Source: a virus. From it: a stretch of 23,471 nucleotides of DNA. This document shows, in pieces, positions 1 through 6,183 of this stretch (positions within the stretch are counted from its first letter, which is position 1; each line of letters begins with the position of its first letter). The stretch covers positions 1 through 23,471 of IMG/VR virus record IMGVR_UViG_3300050027_000072; one strand, written 5' to 3'. The notes below the pieces were generated by a model that saw only the letters and a program-made list of their open reading frames with translations, was not told the DNA's origin and did not search any database. The position numbers were made by a program, and so were the translations under genes.

Positions 1-303
1 GTCTTCAAGCGCGATCTGCGGTGCAACGCTCTCGAATACACCATTCAGATCAAACTCGTTCCAACGTTCATCCTCGCAACGATGTGAGTATGCGGCACCT
101 GAAAGCAGCGGTGAGCCAAATACCAAATCGGCGGTCTCCGCTTGGCGTCGCATACAACCGACGACAACGCGATAGAAGCGCAGTCCTTCACGACGAACGT
201 ATTCACCCAGGAGACGACTCTGATTGCGCCCGAGGTCGGAAAGGTAGTCATAGTCGCTTCTCAACCCCGCCTGGCCGTGTCTAAAAAAATAGATGAAGCC
301 CAA
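1..303 (-). CDS. Histidine phosphatase family protein, N-terminal part (cut by window edge)
   Basis: The minus strand is open from a TTG at 303 to the left edge (101 codons). It begins MGFIYFFRHGQAG, the phosphohistidine RHG motif of the histidine phosphatase (phosphoglycerate mutase-like) superfamily at residues 8-10. It continues with YLSDLGRNQSRLLGEY and VGCMRRQAETADL, matching the usual 'LS.LG..QA..LG' and 'S...R..QTA' blocks of small cytosolic phosphatases. Family members are about 190-220 residues, so roughly half is visible. There is no ATG upstream before an in-frame TAG four codons back, and no clear Shine-Dalgarno. The TTG start is therefore either native or a consequence of element insertion just upstream. 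It is most likely a chromosomal gene flanking the element. The substrate cannot be told. Confidence 0.8.
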   Translation of the reverse strand, partial: MGFIYFFRHGQAGLRSDYDYLSDLGRNQSRLLGEYVRREGLRFYRVVVGCMRRQAETADLVFGSPLLSGAAYSHRCEDERWNEFDLNGVFESVAPQIALED

Positions 304-551
304 GCCCCAAGACTAGCAGAATGGCCCTGACAAAATGTTCTGTTTAACGCGACGGGGATGCCGCCCCAGGGCCGCCAGTGATCACCTTGCCGACTTCAGG
401 TCGCCTGCAGCGGCCTATTTCTCGTCTCAGATCCGATCCGGTGCGCTCGAGAACGGGCGGCTTCGATCTAACGCGGCGAGGTCAGAACGCGACTCTTCCG
501 GAAGTTCCTGCCGGATATCGGGACAGGCGATTAACAGGCAACCGTCGGTCT
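304..551. other. Gene-free stretch between host gene and integrase; expected location of the left attachment site
   Basis: I see no convincing gene on either strand here. Its place between a chromosomal-type gene and the 3' end of the integrase makes it the natural location of attL. Direct features are a tandem ACAGGC at 523-528 and 534-539 (11-base period, one helical turn, as integrase/excisionase arm sites often have) and a CGAC/GTCG short inverted repeat near 390-403. There is no tRNA or tRNA 3' end. The core attachment sequence cannot be defined without the right-hand junction. Confidence 0.35.
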
Positions 552-1733
552 TTATTGGACACTGCCCGCCGATTGCGCTGCCACAAACCCGCACAGCTTC
601 TGATCCAGCGCTTCGACCGCGGTGCGGACGCTCTCCGGCAACTCTTGGACGTAAACGCCCAACGTCGTTATCGGCGTGGTGTGCCGCAGTTGCGCCTGAA
701 TATCCTTGGTCGTCCCGACTTTCTGGAACCACGTGGCGCAGGTGCGGCGGAACGCGCGGAAGTTGACCGAGGTTGCCGGGTCCACCCACTGCTTGCCCTT
801 CGGCCAGTCCTTCGGCTTCGGTTGCATAATGCCAGCGCGCACGGCCGCCGGCCAGATGTGGCGCCGCAGAAAGTTCCTGGTGCTGATCGGGCGCGCGCTC
901 TTCGCCGAGGGGAAAATCAGGCTCGAAGTGCTGGTCGCCCGCCAACTCAAGAGCTCCTCGGTAATCGACTTCGGCAGCCATACCCATGCGCGCGATCCGG
1001 GCGTCTTGGTGTCTTTGATCTGCGAATCCACCGCCGCCTCGTCAATACGCAGCCGACCGGCCTCGGGATCGAAGTCATCCCACTTGGTGGCGAATACCTC
1101 GCCGGGCCGCAGGCCAAGGACGATGCAGATGCGAGCGACCAGCCGGTCGCGGCCCTCCATGGCGTCCAGGAGGCGCGTGATCTCATCAAGCGAGAGGAAC
1201 CGCCTGCAGGTCGCCCGCGTCGCCGGCCGGATCAGTTTGCGTGCAGGATTGCGCTCAAGCAAGTCCTGGTCGATTGCTTCCTCCAGCGCGGCCTTGATGT
1301 AGATCCGGACTTTTTGCACCATGCTGGCCGACCACGACTCGGCGATCCTCTTGACCAGCATGTCGATCTCGAATTTCTCGACGCGGCGCAGCAGGCGTGC
1401 GCCTATCACAGGCAATACGTGGCGATCAAAGATCGTTGTGACAACGCCTTCGGTTTTCGGGCACCACGTCCGCGTCGGAACAAAGCGGCGGGTCCAAAAC
1501 CACTGGAACGTTGGCTCGCCCTCGGGCGTTACCGGCCGCTTTTCCTCTTCGGCGATGTGGGCGCGAAGCTTATCCTCGGCTTCCCACTTGGTCAGCTTCG
1601 ACTTGAGGCCCAGCACGACGCGCTCATGGGTGCGTGTTCCGTCCGCACGCCAGGGCATCCAGTGTCCGATCCATTTCTTTTCCGTTTTACCAGAAACCAC
1701 GATCCAGCCCTTCTGGTGCCGTTCGCGTGGCAT
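552..1733 (-). CDS. int: Tyrosine-type site-specific integrase
   Basis: A 393-residue tyrosine recombinase that would integrate and excise the element. The start is the ATG at 1733, behind a strong AGGAGGT six bases upstream; a longer open frame to 1838 lacks this signal. The N-terminus (to about residue 70) resembles an arm-type DNA-binding segment. Residues about 72-165 look like a core-binding helical domain, and the catalytic domain begins near 178 (RFLSLDEITRLLDAM). Catalytic candidates are R209 (GLRPGE), K243, R329, H351 (LRHTTP) and Y361 (GVYVQ). The box II histidine is replaced: the motif reads R326-A-F-R329 instead of H-x-L-R. The gene sits at the element's edge pointing outward, as prophage integrases commonly do, 56 bases after the excisionase-like gene. 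Confidence 0.93.
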   Translation of the reverse strand: MPRERHQKGWIVVSGKTEKKWIGHWMPWRADGTRTHERVVLGLKSKLTKWEAEDKLRAHIAEEEKRPVTPEGEPTFQWFWTRRFVPTRTWCPKTEGVVTTIFDRHVLPVIGARLLRRVEKFEIDMLVKRIAESWSASMVQKVRIYIKAALEEAIDQDLLERNPARKLIRPATRATCRRFLSLDEITRLLDAMEGRDRLVARICIVLGLRPGEVFATKWDDFDPEAGRLRIDEAAVDSQIKDTKTPGSRAWVWLPKSITEELLSWRATSTSSLIFPSAKSARPISTRNFLRRHIWPAAVRAGIMQPKPKDWPKGKQWVDPATSVNFRAFRRTCATWFQKVGTTKDIQAQLRHTTPITTLGVYVQELPESVRTAVEALDQKLCGFVAAQSAGSVQ

Positions 1734-1789
1734 TTCTACCTCCTGGAAGGGTGAAGGTACCTTCCTATTGCGAGCATCATCAAGGCCGG

Positions 1790-2008
1790 CTACGACGCGC
1801 GCCGGAGGCCGGCTGCCCGCTGTTCGGCGATCCAGCAATCGATATCCGCGGGATCGTAGCGCAGCAGACCGCCGATGCGCACTACCGGCAGGCGCGGATG
1901 CTTGCGTGTGCTATGGTCGCGCACCCAGGCGACCGAGACCTGAAGGCGTCCAGCGATTTGAGCGGGAGTCAGCAGACACACTCCGGTTCCGGTGTTCTGA
2001 GCGTTCAT
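1790..2008 (-). CDS. xis: Excisionase-like MerR/HTH_17-type DNA-binding protein
   Basis: A small 72-residue protein. The start is the ATG at 2008, preceded by AGGGG at good distance and lying directly after the TGA of the radical SAM gene. It has the compact winged-helix pattern of the excisionase/AlpA-like family: LLTPAQIAGRLQVSVAWVRD (helix-turn-helix, residues about 12-31), then LPVVRIGGLLRYDPADIDCW, with the 'r.G...Ry...di..Wi' wing and recognition of the family near the C-terminus. Position between the early operon and the integrase supports a role as recombination directionality factor, or as transcriptional regulator of int. The exact role is inference. Confidence 0.8.
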   Translation of the reverse strand: MNAQNTGTGVCLLTPAQIAGRLQVSVAWVRDHSTRKHPRLPVVRIGGLLRYDPADIDCWIAEQRAAGLRRAS

Positions 2009-2009
2009 A

Positions 2010-3008
2010 TCAGCACCCCTCCGACAATTCGGCGTTACACTCGTCCATCGCCCGCGGCTGCCGCTTACCAAGCCGGCGGGGTTCATAGTTCGCTGCCCGC
2101 CAGTCTTTCCAGGTCACACGCTTGTCGTAAGCGCCGACGACCCAACGCTGAAATCCAACGAGTTCCGCCGTGCGATGATACGGCATTGGATACGGAAGCG
2201 CTCCGAATTCGCGAAGCTTGCGCCGCCGGTAATCGCGATCTGCGTGCGTCTCGCCCGGCACATAGCCGATCAGCATGTAAACGAGCAGATGGCGTGGCCG
2301 CACTCCGTTGCGGCACAGCAACTCCAGTCCGGCGAAGAAGCGTGCTTCATCGCTCACGCTGTCCCATGCCGTGTACAGCCGCCGCTCGGCCATCCTCGAA
2401 TCGCGGTAATCGACGGAAGCGATCCCTTCGGCCTGCTCCGGTGTGAGAATGCGGCCGTTGATCCCCTGCGTAAAGCAGACCTTGAACCGGCCGGCGCGGA
2501 GCTCCGCGAGCCGTTCGCGCCACTCGGGATTGCCAAAGAAATCGTTATCGAGCAACACGATTTCACGTGGCGACGGCTGGCCGCGCCAGATTTCAGCGAT
2601 GGTGCCGTTCGCGCGGGCACGTCCTTCCTTCGCAGGCACTACGCAGAAAGGGCACCGCAGCCGGCAACCGCGCATGGCGAATCCGATGCTTTGCCGGTAA
2701 TCCGGGTAGATCGAGTAATCCATTGTGCCAGCAGTGATGCCGATGTCTTCGAGTCGGCGCATGAGGTCCCAGCCAGTGCCGCCAATGATTGCGCCGGGGT
2801 ACGAGTCGAGCACTTTGGACGCAAGGGGGCGACTGCGCTCGAAGATTGTGCTGGCGTACACGCGGTCGAACTGTTCATCGAACAGACCGCCGAAATCCGA
2901 CCCGTGGCGAAGCTCGACGTGATCCCCGCACTCGCGGTGGTGGGCCGCAATTCGCATGAGCGCGAGATTCGGCAGCTTGCCGTCGATTTGAATGAGGAGA
3001 ACATTCAC
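2010..3008 (-). CDS. Radical SAM protein of phage type
   Basis: This 332-residue protein carries the radical SAM cluster motif CxxxCxxC as C115-RLR-C119-PF-C122. It should bind a 4Fe-4S cluster and cleave S-adenosylmethionine. The N-terminal part (residues 1-100, MNVLLIQIDGKLPNLALMRI...) has the Rossmann-like flavour of B12-binding domains but lacks DxHxxG, so cobalamin binding is unlikely. Residues 140-270 hold alternating strand/helix segments expected of the partial TIM barrel (IVLLDNDFF, VCFTQGINGRIL, LLVYMLIGYVPGE). The start codon is GTG at 3008 with only a weak AGGG upstream. It follows the zinc-ribbon gene by 30 bases and overlaps no other gene. The substrate is unknown; DNA-base, nucleotide or tRNA modification are all possible. 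Confidence 0.85.
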   Translation of the reverse strand: MNVLLIQIDGKLPNLALMRIAAHHRECGDHVELRHGSDFGGLFDEQFDRVYASTIFERSRPLASKVLDSYPGAIIGGTGWDLMRRLEDIGITAGTMDYSIYPDYRQSIGFAMRGCRLRCPFCVVPAKEGRARANGTIAEIWRGQPSPREIVLLDNDFFGNPEWRERLAELRAGRFKVCFTQGINGRILTPEQAEGIASVDYRDSRMAERRLYTAWDSVSDEARFFAGLELLCRNGVRPRHLLVYMLIGYVPGETHADRDYRRRKLREFGALPYPMPYHRTAELVGFQRWVVGAYDKRVTWKDWRAANYEPRRLGKRQPRAMDECNAELSEGC

Positions 3009-3038
3009 AAGTGCGCCCTATCCACAGGGCCGAGCGTC

Positions 3039-3299
3039 CTAAACCTCTGCACCACAGGCGGGGCACTCGTCCACCGGTTCCACGTCACCGCACCCGTCCG
3101 GCCAATATGTGTGCTTGGTCCAGCGTCGAGGTCCCAGCCAACCGCACTGGTCGCACCAAACTGGTGTGGGCGACTCGTGTCGTCCCCACATCCACGCCAT
3201 CCGGCGCCGCCACGGGTTACGCGGCCACGCGGTTGCCCAGCGCCAGGCGCCCCAAGCGCCGGTCCAAGTAATGGCTATCAGAAACCGGAGCCAGTTCAT
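3039..3299 (-). CDS. Small Trp-rich protein with hydrophobic N-terminus and zinc-ribbon C-terminus
   Basis: An 86-residue protein whose ATG overlaps the stop of the HD hydrolase gene (ATGA), so it is probably translationally coupled. The first 25 residues (MNWLRFLIAITWTGAWGAW...) are hydrophobic and could insert in the membrane, followed by a basic segment (RNPWRRR). The C-terminal half has two CxxC pairs (WCDQCGW and ECPACG), the arrangement of a zinc ribbon, with a further lone Cys between them. Thirteen of 86 residues are tryptophan, which is striking. I do not recognise the family. It could be a membrane-anchored zinc protein or a soluble one with a Trp-rich core. Confidence 0.6.
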   Translation of the reverse strand: MNWLRFLIAITWTGAWGAWRWATAWPRNPWRRRMAWMWGRHESPTPVWCDQCGWLGPRRWTKHTYWPDGCGDVEPVDECPACGAEV

Positions 3300-4078
3300 T
3301 TCCGAACCAACTCCGCGCGCAGCGTGCGCCGCACAACCTCTTGCACCGCCTCAAGAGAGGGTCTGTGCTCTTGCGAGCGGTACAAGGCCTCGATGGCGCG
3401 TGCGATAGCTCCGGACAGCACAGCCGTCGTCTCTTCGGTATTGGGGAATGGATTGGCTCCAGCGTCCGGGGCATACGACACACAGTGCTGTGCCACTCGG
3501 AGTGCGCGCCGCAACCGTGCCTCATATAGCAGAGCCCAACGCCCATCCGCGTTGAGCGCTTCTTCCGCGCTGTATCCGTGCTCTACGAGGTAGACGTTGA
3601 GCGCGTCCTCTGCCTCCCGATCGTGCCGGAATCCCGTCTGTGTGTGCTCGTAGCCGCGACCAGCGCACCCGAGCACGCCCTCAGCGAGAGCCGCGCGGAA
3701 ATCGGCTTCCTTCACGGCCGCCAGGATCGCGGGGCCTGGTTCCGGCACGCCGAGCGTGGCATGGATTCGGGACTGTACCCTATCTTCGAGCGCACGTGCC
3801 TGGGCCGTCTTCATCGGGCGCGGCACGTCGGCAACGACAACCTCGGCGGCATCGTGGAGCAGGGCGTAAACCTCCAACCACGGATTGATCGGTTCGGCCT
3901 CGGGTTGCCTGTTCAGATTCTTGGGCATCAAATCTGCAACGAGCAGGCAATGCATGCCGATGGGCCAAAAGATTTCAGCAGCGCCGGAAAACCGCACGAG
4001 ACGCATGCTCTGCACGGCGATATCGCGAATCGACGGCGCGCCGAAGTCGCGCGTTACGTGAATACCACTGAACGTCAA
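3296..4078 (-). CDS. HD-domain phosphohydrolase (YfbR-like nucleotidase type)
   Basis: 260 residues from a TTG at 4078; GGAGGT lies eight bases upstream, which decides this start over the longer open frame reaching into the neighbouring gene. The beginning MTFSGIHVTRDFGAPSIRDI is characteristic of phage and bacterial HD hydrolases of the YfbR group. Metal-binding residues are visible: H43 (GMHCLLVADL), H75-D76 (LLHDAAEVVVADVP) and D126 (VKEADFRA). Such enzymes dephosphorylate (deoxy)nucleoside monophosphates. Phages use them to alter nucleotide pools. The C-terminal 90 residues (after about 170) are less typical and may be a lineage-specific extension. It lies 49 bases after the Gp37/Gp68-like gene in the same early operon. 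Confidence 0.8.
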   Translation of the reverse strand: MTFSGIHVTRDFGAPSIRDIAVQSMRLVRFSGAAEIFWPIGMHCLLVADLMPKNLNRQPEAEPINPWLEVYALLHDAAEVVVADVPRPMKTAQARALEDRVQSRIHATLGVPEPGPAILAAVKEADFRAALAEGVLGCAGRGYEHTQTGFRHDREAEDALNVYLVEHGYSAEEALNADGRWALLYEARLRRALRVAQHCVSYAPDAGANPFPNTEETTAVLSGAIARAIEALYRSQEHRPSLEAVQEVVRRTLRAELVRK

Positions 4079-4127
4079 AATGGGACACCTCCAGCCATCA
4101 ATTCCGTGCTCGTGAATGCTAGGACTG

Positions 4128-4952
4128 TTATGCCGCCTGGAATGGGCGCACCTGCGGCATATCGCGCCACTCGCGGTCGTCCAGCAAGTTGCCTCGAACC
4201 TGGCTACCCCAACCTTTGAAGAAGAACGGAATATCTTCCCTGACACACTGGTCGCGTACTGTCTGCGCCCACTGCCGGTCCATCGGCCGCGCGCCCGACC
4301 CGGACTCACCGCCGAGGATTAGCCAATCGATCGCGCGATGACGAAGGCCGCCGTATGCATTGGAAATCTCTATCCCGGTGGCTCCACAGACGTCGAGATC
4401 GACTGGTCCCAGCATTGGCTCCAAGCTGATCCCCCGGACGCTAACGCCGGGAACGCGTAGCAGTTCTGCGATGCGGTTGCTCGTCGCCGGTCCCGTGACT
4501 GTCGTCAGCAACCAGAAGTTCGGCGGGGCTGCATAGTTCTCGAAGAACCGCCTTGCCCGGCGCGGCCGTTTCGTGCAGAGGATCCAGATGTGGGACATTC
4601 GCGCCATCGGGCCCAGGTGCGGCGCCAGCCAGTCGAACGGCAGGGACTCCGTAAAGACGTCCGCGAGGTCGCCCAGGAAGATGGTTCGTGGGTAGCCGTT
4701 CAGCCAAGGCTTCCCTGGACGGTTTTTGCCTTTGAGATCGGACCAACGACACGCTTGCTCAATGCGCCCAGCGAAAAGTTCCGGCTTGTCAAAGAACGCC
4801 GGCCAGCCCGGAAGCCCCGCGTAGCGTCCAACCAGCGAAGCCGCGTAGCAGTGGCTCTCCTCGACGGCGGCGCGGTGCAACTCGCAGCCATCGCAACCGA
4901 CGACGGGGTTGATGGTCGAATCGCACCAGGGGATCTTGGTATCTCGTCCCAC
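4128..4952 (-). CDS. Phage Gp37/Gp68 family protein (DUF5131)
   Basis: A 274-residue protein starting at GTG 4952, which shares its first base with the TAG of the upstream gene. It carries the family's hallmark N-terminus: IPWCDSTINPVVGCDGC then HCYA, giving cysteines C20, C23 and C35. Further typical blocks are PWLNGYPRTIFLGDLADVF, WILCTKRPRRA (where other members read 'lTKRP.r'), VSVRGISLEPMLGPVDL, WLILGGESGSGARPM and a late IPFFFKGWG. The conserved Cys motif has led to suggestions that the family binds an iron-sulphur cluster, as radical SAM-like enzymes do. No reaction is established. Its pairing here with a real radical SAM protein and an HD nucleotidase suggests a shared modification or nucleotide-metabolism role, which is inference. 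Confidence 0.88.
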   Translation of the reverse strand: MGRDTKIPWCDSTINPVVGCDGCELHRAAVEESHCYAASLVGRYAGLPGWPAFFDKPELFAGRIEQACRWSDLKGKNRPGKPWLNGYPRTIFLGDLADVFTESLPFDWLAPHLGPMARMSHIWILCTKRPRRARRFFENYAAPPNFWLLTTVTGPATSNRIAELLRVPGVSVRGISLEPMLGPVDLDVCGATGIEISNAYGGLRHRAIDWLILGGESGSGARPMDRQWAQTVRDQCVREDIPFFFKGWGSQVRGNLLDDREWRDMPQVRPFQAA

Positions 4953-5368
4953 TACCTGCGAGCCTCCACTCCCAGGCCCTTCTTGGTGGCGTGTCGCCCG
5001 TCAGTATCGACACCGATCGCCCGGAGATCGATTGTATCTACGACGGCACCCAGGCGGCGCTCGATCCGGTGACGAAGTGCTTTGACGGACATGCTGAGTG
5101 CGTGCGCAGCGTCCGACAGGCACATTCGTTCCCCGTCGAGGATCACGAAGCGATTGGTAGATCGCTTCATTCGGCCGCGATCCAGGTCTTTGTCGAGTAA
5201 CTGCACGATGCGGAGCTCGTAAACGGCGATGACCTGGCGCAGTGCCACGATGCACTCGGACGGGTTCCAGTGCTGCCCGCTCTGACGTACTCCACACATC
5301 GTGCAAACTCTCCGGTCGACTGTGGCGTATTCAGTTGTGGGGGGAATATCAGTTGACGTGGATGTCAT
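4952..5368 (-). CDS. Small zinc-motif / HTH-like phage protein
   Basis: A 138-residue protein of unknown family. The ATG at 5368 follows the TAA of the upstream gene without a gap, and its TAG overlaps the next GTG start. Residues 22-25 form CTMC with another Cys at 39, a possible metal site. Residues about 31-65 (ALRQVIAVYELRIVQLL...) are predicted helical. Residues 72-108 (RFVILDGERMCLSDAAHALS... then LRHRIERRLG) match the pattern found in many phage HTH proteins, 'G...cLa.wA...gis..tl..R...G', suggesting DNA binding. It may be a regulator or accessory factor of the early operon. Confidence 0.6.
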   Translation of the reverse strand: MTSTSTDIPPTTEYATVDRRVCTMCGVRQSGQHWNPSECIVALRQVIAVYELRIVQLLDKDLDRGRMKRSTNRFVILDGERMCLSDAAHALSMSVKALRHRIERRLGAVVDTIDLRAIGVDTDGRHATKKGLGVEARR

Positions 5369-5626
5369 TTATTCGCACCCCGGATGCTTGGCTACCCGTC
5401 TGGCTTCGCCGCGGCCGATCAGTGCCTCTATAACGAGCGCAAACGAAGATTGCGGCCCACGGATCGTGGGCTCGTAGTAAGTTTGATCTTTGAATTTGAG
5501 ATCATAGATCCGAGACCACCGCTCTGTCTCACGACCTGGGTCGACACGCCGGGCTGCGTAGTACTTATGATTTGCTGCCCGGTGTCTGCATTCGGGACAA
5601 CGCCCGCAGGAGCACTTGATAAACAT
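5369..5626 (-). CDS. Small cysteine-cluster protein of unknown function
   Basis: 85 residues. The N-terminus MFIKCSCGRCPECRHR places four cysteines within ten residues (C5, C7, C10, C13), followed by H15 and H20, a likely zinc-binding head. The remainder is basic and charged without a recognisable domain. AAGGG lies upstream of the ATG, and its TAA abuts the next ATG. It is the first gene after the palindrome-rich control region, so it may head the left early operon. Function unknown. Confidence 0.6.
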   Translation of the reverse strand: MFIKCSCGRCPECRHRAANHKYYAARRVDPGRETERWSRIYDLKFKDQTYYEPTIRGPQSSFALVIEALIGRGEARRVAKHPGCE

Positions 5627-5764
5627 GGGTTTACCCTTGCTTTTGCGGGGGGCCTATGGCAGGATGCAGAAAGACATGGCCATCACGCCAGTAACGAGAT
5701 GCTGTGTTCGCGGGTCACAATTTCCTTAGCAGAGGTTGTGTGGCCCGCCTCTCCCGCAGTTTTC
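5627..5764. other. Non-coding leader upstream of the left early operon
   Basis: No convincing frame is present on either strand. On the minus strand the segment ends in the Shine-Dalgarno (AAGGG) of the gene starting at 5626. It probably holds the 5' untranslated leader of that operon, together with the palindrome block to its right. I found no riboswitch that I can name. Confidence 0.4.
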
Positions 5765-6025
5765 TTACTTACAAGATTGAAATTCCACGGACATGGTAAT
5801 ACTAGAACAGTGGTACTGACAAGGAATTTCGGATAGAAAATTCCTACATTTGGTGGAAGTTTTTGTCCGATTTTGACGCCAGGAGAATCTCCTAGAATAC
5901 TTACTCAGTAAGACGTCAAGGAGTACTGTCCTGGGAGCAAACCTCAGCTTACCTTCGTAAACCGTGATCCGCCGGAAGGGCGCCGGACCAGCGCGGCGAC
6001 CGATGCGGATCTCATTGGACTTCAT
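5765..6025 (-). CDS. Doubtful small ORF overlapping the control region
   Basis: An open frame of 86 codons whose ATG overlaps the stop of the zinc-ribbon gene (ATGA), normally good support. The first 35 codons (MKSNEIRIGRRAGPAPFRR...) use the GC-rich codons of the neighbourhood. The rest is AT-rich, low in preferred codons and runs straight through the dyads at 5822-5919. The likeliest reading is a short coupled gene whose 3' part has decayed or been replaced by regulatory DNA; it may not encode a functional protein at all. Confidence 0.3.
   Translation of the reverse strand: MKSNEIRIGRRAGPAPFRRITVYEGKLRFAPRTVLLDVLLSKYSRRFSWRQNRTKTSTKCRNFLSEIPCQYHCSSITMSVEFQSCK
5822..5845. promoter_or_regulatory. 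24-bp inverted repeat, candidate operator
   Basis: AGGAATTT and AAATTCCT form perfect 8-base arms around an 8-base spacer. The spacing is that of a dimeric repressor site. It lies in AT-richer DNA just upstream of the left early operon, where a lysogeny or early-gene regulator would act. No repressor gene is recognised in the window, so the cognate protein is unknown. Confidence 0.45.
5873..5919. promoter_or_regulatory. Symmetric promoter-like block with two nested palindromes
   Basis: TTGACG at 5873-5878 and its complement CGTCAA at 5914-5919 bracket two odd-length palindromes, AGGAGAATCTCCT (5881-5893) and CTTACTCAGTAAG (5900-5912). On the plus strand TTGACG is followed after exactly 17 bases by AATACT, a fair sigma-70 promoter. 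On the minus strand TTGACG has only poor -10 candidates (TATTCT at 14 bases). The palindromes overlap the promoter spacer and -10, the geometry of repression. Direction of the real transcript is uncertain because all solid genes nearby read leftward. Confidence 0.4.
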
Positions 6026-6183
6026 GCGGCTAATTCCTTAGGATCGAACCGAGCGCCGCATGCCGGACATTCGTACCACTCGTCGCGACAATGCTCGTAT
6101 GGGCCGCTGTCCAGCCCGTGTGTTTCGATGTAATCGACCCTGCGGAAGCGAAGACTCGCTTCACGGCACTCAGGACACGTCAT
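6022..6183 (-). CDS. Small zinc-ribbon protein
   Basis: A 53-residue protein starting at the ATG at 6183, inside the last codons of the primase-helicase gene (14-base overlap), with AAGAGG upstream. Two CxxC pairs (MTCPEC at residues 3-6 and ECPACG near residue 40) are separated by about 33 residues, the classic layout of a zinc ribbon. It resembles the many small zinc-ribbon proteins of phage early regions. No specific function can be assigned. Confidence 0.65.
   Translation of the reverse strand: MTCPECREASLRFRRVDYIETHGLDSGPYEHCRDEWYECPACGARFDPKELAA

Noticed and set aside
1-87. Plus-strand frame entering from the left edge
   Set aside because: The minus strand encodes a clear histidine phosphatase across the same bases; the plus frame is short and stops at 87.
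523-539. ACAGGC direct repeats as the attachment core
   Set aside because: Six-base repeats are too short to define a core; the right-hand junction is not in the window.
378-1754. Plus-strand open frame of 458 codons opposite the integrase
   Set aside because: The minus strand encodes a clear tyrosine recombinase with a strong ribosome binding site; the plus frame is Arg-rich with no domain.
1753-1764. Perfect 12-bp palindrome GAAGGTACCTTC between excisionase and integrase
   Set aside because: Several perfect 12-bp palindromes are expected by chance in a window of this size; position is suggestive but not enough for a call.
2175-3593. Plus-strand open frame of 472 codons
   Set aside because: It opposes the radical SAM, zinc-ribbon and HD genes, all of which show family motifs on the minus strand.
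4079-4309. N-terminal extension of the HD hydrolase frame into the Gp37/Gp68 gene
   Set aside because: The extension has no family similarity, overlaps a well-supported gene on the same strand, and a GGAGGT lies correctly before TTG 4078.
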